From the NCBI GenBank assembly GCA_039621445.1, contig CP154956.1:9175443-9239442 (forward strand): 64,000 nucleotides of DNA. The letters run 5' to 3'. This document shows, piece after piece, positions 11,687-23,600 of the stretch. The stretch comes from Euglena gracilis. Its lineage: Eukaryota > Euglenida > Euglenophyceae > Euglenales. The position numbers were made by a program, and so were the translations under genes. The notes under the pieces were generated by a model. The model did not search any database and had not been told where the DNA came from. It was given only the letters and a program-made list of their open reading frames with translations. Every line of letters starts with the position of its first letter. Positions within the stretch are counted from its first letter, which is position 1.

Positions 11687-14600
11687 CAACTGCAGAAAGG
11701 ATGTGCACGTGAGAAACTGCTGTTTTGTATGGGGATTGGAGTGTGTGCTGGAGGACTCCCCCCCTCCCATCGGTGGGAGAGTGTCGTGATGAAATCCCCA
11801 GCAGTTATGGGGGCAAAGTATCATGGTTACTGGAGCACAGGTTGGCAGGGGTGGTGGGTTGGTGCGGCTGCACTGCGGCGGGTGATGAGCTTTTATCAGT
11901 CAGTATCTGCTGACCTTGAATGCTGTGCCGCTCTGGCTGACGCACCCAGTGCAGTGGAGGGTCTGTCAAATGACTGAAACACTCCAAAATTAGCCGAATC
12001 AACAATCCCTGGAGAGAAGGTAAGGGCACACAGTCACGGACCAAAATGCCGGGAGACAAAAATATCGAGTCATTTACGGGAAAAAATGATGGAAAATTTT
12101 GGACTTTGGAAAATTAACGACGGGGAGATTGAATTTCTATGGAAAATATGGGGGGAAATTGGGGTCAGGGATTTTTTTAAGTTTGGAACCCGGGGGGGGG
12201 GGGGGGGGGGGGGGGTCCCGCCCCCGCCCCCCCCCCCCCCCCCGGGGGGGTCCCCCCCGGAGGGGGGTGGGATATACTTTTCGGCGCCGCAGGCGCCGAA
12301 AAATTCTATTTTTAGCACTTTTCGCAATTTTTCGGCCATTTTTTGTGGGTCCCCCGGACCCCCCTCCCCCCCCCCCCCCCGCGGGGGGGGCCCCCCCCCC
12401 CGGGCGGGGGGGGGGGGGGGGGGACCCCCCCCCCCCCCCCCCCCCCCCCCGGTTAAAAAACCCCCCCCTTTCCCATCATTTTTGTATCCCGTAATTTTTG
12501 TCCGGACTGTTGAATTAAATGGAAATAAGTTCAGGTCTGAAGCACGGGTTTTTTTTTAGTCTTGGACCCCGGGGGGGGGAGGTTCGGTGAGCCCCCCCCC
12601 CCCCCCCCCCCCGAGGCGGGTGTGGGATATACTTTTCGACGCCAAATGCGCCGAAAATTTTTGAAAAGTGCTATTTTTAGTTTTCGGCCATTTTTGTGGG
12701 TCCCCCAGGGGAGTGGGTGGGTGGGGGGACCCCCCTCGGTCTTAAAAAACCCCAGGTCTGAGTTACCATACATTGAAGCCAAGGGGAGAACAGAGCCAAT
12801 TTGTTGGCAAACAAAGCCCCAGCCAACAGCATGGTGACCAGCGGTGTTGCTGTTATTCCAAGGAGGGCAAGAAGCAATCGAGTGGTGCCAGGTTCTGAAA
12901 CGTTCCGGTTTGAAAAACATCGCGGTCGGAGGAAGGGGTGTTGGCACCAAAATGTCAGATTCTCTTGTTTTTCCAATTGGCAGGCTGTCATCTGAAGCGG
13001 AAATGTGATTGAATAAGATGCCTTTTTGGCTGCCTTCAGCAATGCTCTTGGTGGGGGATTTTGTTCTGTAGGAGCTGCGTGCGTCCCACACTGTATGGGA
13101 GGGCACGGAAAATTGCGGTGTCCACCAGATTTCAGCGCTCTACCGCTGAGGGCCGTCGGGCTCGCCCAGTGCCGATTGTGCCCCATCAAAGAGCGCCAGA
13201 TATTTGGTCTCTGTGTGTCTCCCTGTGTTGCCGGAGGGTACCCTACCAGGCATTTGCTTAAGGGATTGCAGTACCCCCCCCGGGGGGGGGGGCTGGACTG
13301 CAGCTAGTCCAAATTTGGCTAGTGGGTTTTCTAGCAGACCCCCCCCCCCCCGGGGGGGGTCTGCTAGCAGGGCTAGCTAGTGGGAAAAATTTTTCCAGTG
13401 ACCGGCGCGAAGCGCCGAAAATTTTTTTTGGGACCCCCAAAAATGGCCAAAAATGCCCGTTTTTGGCCATTTTTGGAAATTTTTGGAACAAAATCAGCCA
13501 AAAACCTATTAAAAACCTCATTTTTCCTCCGGCGCGCAGCGCCGGAGGAAAAAATTTTTTCCAGTCCGGGGGACCCCGGACCCCCCCCCCCCCCCCCTTT
13601 TTCCAGTGTCTAGCCGATTGGAGCAAAAGCCTGTACCCTACCCCCCGGGGGGGGGGGTCAGCCAGCGCTCAAATCCAGCCAGCAGCCCAAATTCGGGCTG
13701 GGAGCCCCCCCCCCCCCCCCCCTCCCCCGGGGGTCAAGTGAAATAAAGTCGGGCCCAGCCCGGCCGGAGGCCGGGCCTGCCGGCCGCAGGCCGGCCCAGC
13801 CGGCCGAAGGCCGGCGGGCCAATTGGGCTACCCAGCTCACCTGTCCCTTCATTTTTTCCCCTCCTCGCAGCTTCCTCCACCACAGCCCCCCAGCCTTGAC
13901 CTAGCTCCACCCATCAAAATGTCGAAAATGGAAAAAATGTGTTAAAATTTTTTGTTTTTCGTCGACCCAGCCCAGCCCAGCCCCCTCCAGCCCCGGACCC
14001 CCCCCTCTCCCACCCCCCCCCCCCCGGGGGGGTCCAGCCAGCAGCTCAAATCCAGCCAGCAGCCTTTTTGCCAGCCGGAGGCCCCCCCGGGGGGTCCTTA
14101 AGAAATTCCCTGCTCCAATACTCTTGGTGGGGATTTTGTTCTGTAGGAGCTGCATGTGTCCCACCGTATGGGGGGGGGGGCACAGAAAAATGCGGTGTCC
14201 ACCAGATTTCAGCGCTCTACCGCTGAGGGCCGTCGGGCTCGCCCAGTGCCGATTGTGCCCCATCAAAGAGCGCCAGATATTTTGTTTCGTCTCTGTGTTG
14301 TCTCCCTGTGTTGGCTCTCTGGAGTCGTTTGATATGTAGCTGTGCCGTGCAATGTGCCATTTGTATGGCATGTTGCATCTGAGCATACACAATTTTGGGA
14401 CAATTTGGCATTGACACACTGTTTTGTTCATGCTTTACATGCGTTGTTAGAGTTATTTTGATGGTGGCTTTTAGGTGAAGGATGTCGGTGCAGCTCATGA
14501 ACAAAATGGGAAAAGAACGCAGAAAGGGAAAGAAAAAGCCACCGGTTGCTGGCCAGTTGTAACCAATGCGGTGTGAGGTGGCATTGCACAGTCAACTGAA

Positions 14601-17600
14601 ACATCAACCCCAAACAACAACACTGCAATGTGATTCGGGCGTGGCCTCACAAGGTCTTTGTGCTTCACCTGCTGTTTTTCCCTCCCTGGCCATCCCCCGG
14701 CGGGAGCGGAGCTGTTCTCGCCGAAAAATGCCAAAGTTTCTTGTAGCTTTGGGTGTTTCAGGACCGCTCTCTGTTCAATGCAAAACACTCTGTTTGCAGG
14801 TGGTGACCCACGTCACGGAGGAGGAACCCATGACGGAAGAGGACAAAGAGGCGGCCAAGAAGGAGTATTTCGACCGCATCGCCCGCCAGCGCGCCGAAGC
14901 GAACAAGCCCCGGCCCGGGGAACGGGAGGTGTGCGCCGCCACCAACTCAACGTCTGGCATATATGGGGTTCAGCTCAGACAGTCGCGCGGCGTGTGCCAT
15001 AGTTGTTTATTTTTGCGTGTTTAGTCAGTGCGTGTTTCCCCATGTGAGGTGGTGAGTGTGGTGGTTGGGCCCAATGGCCCAAACAATGACCCCAAAATAC
15101 GGCTCATCTACAAGGACCCCAAAATATGGCTCAACGACAAGGACCCCAAAATGTGGCTCAACTGCAAGGACCCCAAAGTATGGCTCAACTGCAAGGACCC
15201 CAAAATAGTGCTCAACGACAAGGACCCCAAAATACGGCTCAGTTATCGCAATGCCCCACTGCATTTTGCAGAGGTTTTTTTTCCCCCGCACAACTGATGC
15301 ATTTTGCATTTTTGCAGATTGTTATGTAAGCTTTCAATTTTGGTTTTTTTGTGTCGCAACACTTCCTCTTCAGCCAATCCATTTTCCAGGTGGAACGATT
15401 TGAGCGGATTGAACGTTTGGAAGAAACTCTGAAGGAGCTCGAGAAGACAACTCCCATCATCAAGGACACCAAGACCGTGAAGAAGGAGGTGCATTTTATG
15501 TTTTTTTTTCAAATTGTTTTCTGGCTCATGCCAGGAGCACAACTTTTCCCCCTCTTGTCATGATGGGGAAGGGCATCCCTTTTTCTGCGAACCAGGTTTT
15601 CCCCCTTTTTTTCATTTCGGGGTAGAGCGAGGTTTTGGCCTCTCCCAGCTGGGGGCGAAAGTGTCCATTTTGACTGAAATATGTATGTGAGCAGGCTGCC
15701 CCAGGGATTGATGGGCAGCCTTTTGGTTTTGAGGTGCGGCAATCCGGGGGTCCTTACCATATTTTCGGGAGCACCAATTTCTCGGCCCCCCCAAGAAATC
15801 TTTCGGCGCCGGGGGGAATAAAAAAAACCTGTGAAAACACTGTGGTGGGGGGACCCCCCCCCACCAATTCCCAGGTGCTGGGGGGCCTGTTCTGCCCTGC
15901 CCCCCCCCCCCCCCGTTGGTGAAGGACTGTTTAGAGGATAGCTCTACAAAATGAATGATGTTGTATCAACCTCCTGATTCTGAGTTCGCTTTGAGGAGCC
16001 TCTTTTCTGATGCCACCAGGGAACCGGGTTGTCATCTTAATTCTTGGAATGAAAGTGTCACGAGCCCCGTTTTGATGGGGATGGTCGAAGGGGAGTCCAA
16101 AATGGGCGAAGGGGAGTCCAACCCATTTTGGGTGAAATATTTGGTTTTTTGATACATTTGATTTGGTTATTTCGCGACTGAATTTTTCTGGACCTGAGTT
16201 GGCCCCATTTTGGGCCCTCCAGCCTTTTCCCAGCCAACAGAAATTGTCAGCAATATCCTCCTCGTGCTGATGTGTTCTCGTCTCTGATACCTTGCTGAGT
16301 AGCTGCGCACTACTGAGTTCAGCGTTTCCAATTCAGTGGTTGCATTTTTTTGCAGTTTTGCTTTTTTTGGTTGACAAAATACTTAATGAAAAATTAAAAA
16401 ATTCCAAAGTAAAATTTTTTCGTCAGTCTTTGAAATTTTTCTCTGTCCTCTCCGGTGGAAAGGTGCCGTTGGTGAAAGACTGTTTAGAGGATAGCTCTAC
16501 AAAATGAATGATGTTGTATCAACCTCCTGATTCTGAGTTCGCTTTGAGGAGCCTCTTTTCTGATGCCACCACGGAACCGGGTTGTCATTTTAATTCTTGA
16601 AATGAAAGTGTCATGAGCAGACATTTGCTTAAGGGATTGCAGTACACCCCCGGGGGGGGGGGACTGCAGCTAGTCCAAATTTGCCTAGTGGGATTTCTAG
16701 CAGACCCCCCCCCCCCGGGGTGTCTGCTAGCAGGGCTAGCTAGTGGAATTTTTTTTCCCAGTGACCGGCGCGAAACGCCGAATTTTTTTGGGGGCATCTG
16801 GGGGAGGTGCTGAGGGATTTTATATACAATTTGAGTTTGGGTTTTGTTGTGTCCATGCGGGGTTTTTTGTCGTGTTTCTTTGAGCGTCCCTGTTGTGTCC
16901 CCCCCCCCCACCACAAGGCACGCCGGAGCAAGGCATCCCACCCCGATTTGGTTTGTCACCCATTAGGATAGCTCTCAAAATGACAAATGAATGATGCTGT
17001 ATCAACCTCCTGATTCTGAGTTCGCTTTGAGGAGCCTCTTTTCTGATGCCACCAGGGAACCCGTTTGTCATTTTAATTCTTGGAAGTGAATCAAATGAAA
17101 TTGCCGCCAAAGTGTCGAACCCTGTTTTGATGCATTTTCTTTGCCTCTTCGACCATTCTGGCGGATGCCAGTTGGTCAAGATGGGGTCCAACCCAAGTTT
17201 TGGGTGAAATATTTGATTTGATTTGGTTATTTTCTGAATTTTTCTTGACCTGAGTTGACCCCATTTGGGCCAGGCTGTTTTTTCAGGTGGTGCGGACCAC
17301 CCTGGGTCCCCCCAGGGTTGTATGAGAAGCTCCGCAGACATGAGGTAGGTGGTAGGGGGGGGGTCCCCCCACCCCCCTAGTTTTGGAAGGGGGTTCCCCC
17401 CAGAGATTCCCATACAACCCTGGGCACCCCTGAGGCCGGAACCCCCTCCCCCCTGGTTGGTTTAAAAAAAAAACAGCCTGATTTGGGCCCTCCAGCCTTT
17501 TCCCAGCCAAAAGACATTGTGGGCGGTTGTTCAGCAATATCCTTCTCAGGCTGCAATGATGTGTTCTCGTCTCTGATATCTTGCTGAGTAGCTGCGCACT

Positions 17601-20600
17601 ACTGAGTTCAGTGGGTTGGGCTGGCATTTCAGGTTGGGTTGTTGCATACCTTGTATGCCATAACACATGTCTTATTTCACAGCAGCGTCCTGGAGCAAAA
17701 CACTGTTTTTTGTTGAATTAAGGTTTTGTTGTTGAAGCTTTCGAAGATTCCAACTGCAACTGGGCAATGATGGAAGTATTGCATTCCACGTTTCAGATGG
17801 AGAGCACATGATTGACACACAATCGACACTGAGATCTGAGACGCTTTTGATTGGAGGAAATCATGCAAGTGTTGAGTTTTGAATGAGAACAATGGTGAAA
17901 ACAATGTCCTGATGAATTTTTTTCATCACAGACCTGTTCTGAGCAATGATGTTATGTATTTCTGACTCCACACTCTGATGGGTCCCCCCCCCAGCGAGGG
18001 TTTCCCGCACCACTCTTGACCACTGGTGTCAACCACGGGGGTGGCCGTTGAACAACAGTGGGGGATTGTATTTGGAGAAAATGTCACAGGGGATTGGACA
18101 GATTGGGATAGTGGGGGATTGGATTGGAGCAAATGTCACGGGGTACGAAACCAATTTTTTCCAACATGTTAACCGAAATTGTTCCTGCAATTTTCCGGTG
18201 AAAAATCCTACTTGGGAATGTGATGCCAAATTCATGAGTCCCCTAGTTTTTTTTCCATTTCTGTTTTCCTCAGATCTCAATTTTTTTTCTTTTGGACCTT
18301 TCGTCCTAACCGATATTTCCCCCCTCCCCGTGGACAGTACCGCCATGGTGTGGTGTGAAAAACGTTTTTTTTTGGGTAGCAAATGCTCACCCCAATTCCA
18401 ATGCATCTGATGACCACGCGCTCTTGATTCCTGATCGTTTTCAAACCAAGATCTGTTCTGACATAATGTGCCGATTCTGTTTGACCAGCTTGAGAAACAT
18501 GTGAGCATGTGAGAATGCAGATTGATGACCCGTGCTGTTGATTGCCTGATTGTCTGAAACCAAGATCTGTTCTGACTGGCCACCACCAGTTTGCCTTTTG
18601 GTTTAAAGCAGAGGTTTTATTTGTCGTGGACCCCCGGCGGGGGAGGGGGATTGGGTGGGTTGGTCCGGCTGGGCCCACCCCCCCCCCCCCCCCGGAGGGG
18701 GGTGGGCTCGCAAAGGCGCCGAAATTTTTCCCGAAAGTGCTATTTTTAGCATTTTTCGAGATTTTTCGGCCATTTTTTGTGGGTCCCCTGGGACACCGTT
18801 CCCCCAGGGGTGGGTGGGTGCCCAGGGGTGGGTGGGTGGGACCCCCTCCCCCCTCCCCCCTCTTAAAAACCCGTGTTTGAAAGAACCCACCCCTTTGTGG
18901 GTGGGTGGCATTAGTTTTCCGTCCCCCACCACACACACCATACGGGCAGAGGTTTTCTTCAGCGGAGGGGACCCATCTGGGGGGGTCCAGCCAGCCAGCA
19001 GCTTTTTTCCTCCCAGCACCTCCCAGCCGGGCTGCTTTTGAAAACCCCTGCCAGAGGCAGGAAAATTTGGGTTCGCTGGAAAAAGGCTGCTGGCTGACCC
19101 CCCTCCCCCCCACACACTGGAGCTGGGTTTGACTTGAGGTCGAATGAGGAACCAAAAAATCGAAGATGCAAGGATGTCCAAAAAAACCTGCTGATTAATA
19201 AGCCCAAATTTGCCCTGACCACCCTTTTCTGACCCATTTTTTGCAGGGGAGGGGAATGCAAACGCTTCTTTTTTGTGTTTTTTTTGGCGATTGTTGATTT
19301 TGGTAAGTTGCTTTTGTGTTTTTTTCCGCTGGCTATTAGAGTTTTTTATTTATTTATTATTCCTCGGGTTGCACTGTTGTACTCTACCACAATTTTTGCA
19401 AAAACGTGAATCGCATGGTAAATCCAACAGTGGGTTACCGGGATATGCACTTTCTGCTGGAGAGAGGATTTGAAAAAATTTTCGGCTTTGTCAGGGAATT
19501 TGATTTCATTTTGCTGTGGTCTGTTGTCCAAAAAAAATGGTTAAATAATGGCAACAAAGGTTTAGCGTTTTTTATGTCACGTTTCTTGAGGGTCGCGTTC
19601 CCCTCCCCCGAGTTTCACCCATTTTTGGTTTGCCCCCCCTGAAAGCGGAAAATCCGTTGCCGTCCAGGCGTCTGAAGGGCGGCCTGTGCTTGCGTTTGCA
19701 TGCGGAAATGAATAACACTCTTTGATGGGGGGGGGTGAAGGGGAGGTTTGGGGCTGTAAAAAGGCTGGACCCTGCCTGGGGGGGTCAATTTTCTTGAGGC
19801 ATGCCTTGATATGCCACCTCCCGCCTGATGACTATTTGCTTTTGATTCCTGATCATTCCAAACCAAGATCTGTTCTGATCCTCTGGGAATTGTGATGTTG
19901 GGTGAGGATTATGAACGTTGTGATGTTCTTTATTGGAAGCAAAGTTTTCATCCTCTGAAGTATTCAGCCTCCAAGTCTGCAAAGTTGTTGTGCATTTTTT
20001 CCATTTGAATATTGTGAATACATATTTGCTTTGCAGGTCAAGGAGACCAAGACAGTGAAGCAGGAAATCTCGAAGCCGGCATTCTTGTCTTTGCAGACGA
20101 TGCGTGAATTGAGGTATCGTTTTGCTGATTTGCTTTGATGGATTTGTTTTCCTGCCACAATTGCTTTGTTTTGCAGATTTTGCAACCTGGAGCAGATTGC
20201 AGGTTGGGCCAAGGGGGGCATTGGGCCAAGGGGGGGGGGGATTTTTTATGCAATTTTTTTGATAGCTAAAATGATGCCAAATGTGCTGCCTAAAAGCAAT
20301 TTGATGAGAACGCGATTGCTTTATTGCTGCGCGATTGCATTTCTTCCTCTATTTTTGCAGTCAGCTTGTGAAGGAGGGGCCACCACTGACCTCAGTGTTC
20401 GAGGTGTTCACCTTTTTCCCCTCAAAACTGCACTCAACACCCCCCCCCCCTGATTATGCATGTGTGGATTTTGCGCTAGGAGGCATTTTCGGCTTTTTTT
20501 AGGGGGGCAAATTGTTTGGCCCAGCATTTTGTGCTGGGCCAAAGATCGGCACCACCCCCCTGGACCGGGGGGTGTGGGGTCAACCAACAGGCTTTTTCCA

Positions 20601-23600
20601 GCCTTTTTGAGTGCCTTTTTTTTGCCTTCTTTAGGACCAGTCTATTGCTAAAGCACTGGCCGACCCCCCCCCCCCCCCCCCCCCCCAGGGGGGGTGACTG
20701 GTTTTTTCAGAGTGACTGACTGGTTTTTGGCCCGGACCCCCCCCCCCCCCCCGGTTGGCCAGGGGTGGGCAAAAGTGGCTTGAGTGACCCCGGCGTCAAA
20801 GGCGCCAGATATTTTTTTTTGGCCTGGAAAGTGGCCGTTTTTCTGAGTGACCGACCCCCCTTCCCGGGGGGGGGGGGGTTTCCGAAAAGAGTGACCCGGG
20901 GGTCGGTAAAATATTGTGTGTTTAGGACATGTGATGCCTGAAACCTCCTGATTCTGATTCACATTGATGAGCCTTTTTCTCTGACTCTTTGGTCATTGTT
21001 GTTTCAGTTTGAGGGGATGGTCCAAAGAGGCTTTTTCCAGCCTTCTTGAGCGCCTTTTTTGCCTTCCTTAGAACATGTGATGCCTGAAACCTCCTGATTC
21101 TGATTTTTATTGATGAGACTTTTTCTCTGACTCCCTGGTCATTGTTATGGTCATTGTTGTTGTCGTATTGTCAGGGAGGCGGAAAAATATCGTTTCGGAT
21201 AAATTTTTCCCCGATTTTTCCCCCGCTTTTTTGACCCGCTTTTGACGCCAACGCCATGGGTTTCGGGCCAAAAACGGGGCACCCGAGGGCCAGAAAACGC
21301 TCATTTTCGGCTCAAAAACAGGTTTTCCCGGTCCGGGAGGCCAAAAAAAAAACATCGTTCCAGACAACAGTTTTCCCCATTTTTTCGACCTTTTTGGCCC
21401 GTTTTTTGACCCAAAACGCCGGGATCAAACGACGCTCATTTTTTTCGGCTCAGAAACAGGCCTTCCGGCACAGCCCGGCGCTGGGGAGCCAAAAAAGGCC
21501 TCTTTGCAAAGGAATGTTCCTCGGCAGAGGCCGAAATCCCCCGGGGGGGGGGTAGTGCCTGCCGGGGCAGGCACCCTGGGGTTGGCAAAAAAAAACAGCC
21601 TGACTCCCACCAGGATTTCATTTTCAGTATTTCCAATTTGTTCCAAATTTTCTTTGCACGTATTCAACCAACCCCCACCAGGTTTTTTTTTAAGCGATGG
21701 GGGTGGAACCCCACAAGGCTTTCCATACCAAAATTTGGGCCACAGAGCTGGAACGTGCTTAAGTTTGGTGGGTTGTGCCGGCTGCTTTGGGCCACGGCGC
21801 ATGATGTCATTCTCAGTCAGTATCTTCTGACCTCGGATGCTGTGCCGCTTTGGCTGACGCCCAGGACTGCCTCTGGTGCTCACACACAGCAGGATCAAAT
21901 CCGTAAAAAGCGCAATTGTCTGTACATTTAATGCCAAAAATGTCAAAGCCCCAGCCAAGGACACGGTGGCCACAATGGGTGCCACAAGAGGGCAAGAGAT
22001 AATGATTGTCGATTCGCTTGGATTCACGAGGCGGCTTTCAAAACCGTTTTGTGAGTCCCCCCCCCCCCCCAGGAACAGCCCTTTTTAGGCTTTTTATTGT
22101 TCTGGCTGATGCTCCAGAAAAGTCTCTACAGGAATGCATGACGCTTCTGGAGCCACATTTGGGTCAACAAGTCTTGGTCATGGTCATCCGCCCTCCCCAA
22201 GACCACCGCAACCACTTGTTGCTGTTGTTCCACCGAGGGCAAGAAGTTAGATTGTGTCTAAAAGTCTCAGCCACACACCCTCTCCAAGACCACCACAACC
22301 ATTTGTTGTTGCTGATGTTCCACCGAGGAGGGCAAGTTGGATTGTGTCTAAAATTCTCAGCCACACGCCCTCTCCAAGACCACCGCAACCACTTGTTGTT
22401 GCTGTTGTTCCACCGAGGGCAAGAAGTTGGAAATGATTGTTGGCAGCATCCCCCATTTTTTGTGCTTTTGTTTCAGACGAAGCTCTTTTTTTTCCCACTT
22501 ATTGTTCTGGCTGATGCTCTTCAAGGGAGGCTCTGCAGGAACGCACGATCCTGGAACCACACCATTTTGGAATGTTGGGCTGCCCCCGCATGATTTTTTG
22601 CCTAAAAGTTTTGGTCGCACGCCCTCTCCAAGACCACAGCAACCATTTCTTGTTGCTGTTGTTCCACCGAGGGCAAGAAGTTGGAAATCCCACCCCAAGA
22701 GAGCAGAATTCTGCCATATTGGTGGGATGCTGGGAATGTCAACGGATTGTTGGGCAGCCTCCCCCATTTTTTTGTGTTTTTGTCTCAGACGAAGCTGTTC
22801 GCCCTGTGCTTCGACGAACTGGTTCGCTTGGAGGTTTGCTCGCTGCTCTTTGCAAGGTTGGAAGCAGGGGAGGCGTTTGTTGTATTTTTGCATTTGAGGG
22901 GTTGGCAAACTCATCTCCCCAATGATTCATGTGGCTGAACAGGAAACGGGGATATGTGTTGGGGTTGGGAGCAGGGAATTTCTGGAGGGTACCCTACCCC
23001 CCCCCCCCCCGGGGTCCAGCCACCCAGCAGCTCAAATCCAGCCAGCAGCCAAAAATTCGGCTGGGAGCCCCCCCCCCCCCCCATGGGGGTCGACTAAAAT
23101 CGGGTCAGCCGGCCGAAGGCCGGGCCAGCCAGCTGCAGGCTGGCCAGCCAACTGGGCTGCCCAGCTCACCCATCTATGCATTTCCAGCCAGCAGCCTTTT
23201 TGCCAGCCGGAGGCTGGACCCCCCCCCCCCCCAGGGGGGTGCGTAAGAAATTCCCTGGTAGGGAGAAGGGAGGGGTAGGAGTAGGGACAAAATGGGGATG
23301 ACGCAGGTCGGCATATGCCACATTGTGTGCCACAGAATGGGCTGCAGATTGTGGAGTGGTTCCAGGAGTACAAGACCCATGCAAAGGAAGCCAGTGAGCA
23401 GCGCGCGGCCAAGCAGTGTGTCTCCATTGCTGTTCTATGTCTCTGCCAGAAATTTGTCTTGGTTTGGCCCGGCAGTTGCAGAAACGGGTGTTGTCAATTT
23501 ATTGTTGTCAATGGTAGTTTGCCATTGACATACCGGGGGGGGGGGAATTGGAGGCAGAAAAAATTGATTGGGAAAAAATTGGTACAGAAATCCTGCAAAA

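Noticed and set aside
11641-11700. CRISPR-like or regulatory repeat
   Set aside because: It is a plain (CA)n microsatellite in an intron of a eukaryotic gene.
13134-13150. Functional tRNA gene on the minus strand
   Set aside because: Only an A-box-like stretch is present. No cloverleaf, B box or acceptor stem could be traced, so it is listed as a repeat only.
20177-20202. Candidate 26-nt exon (FCNLEQIA) after TTTTGCAG in the CCAR-like gene
   Set aside because: It leaves phase 1, which no later exon can take without a stop. Joining 20113 directly to the 43-nt exon at 20361 is phase-perfect and fits the family alignment better.
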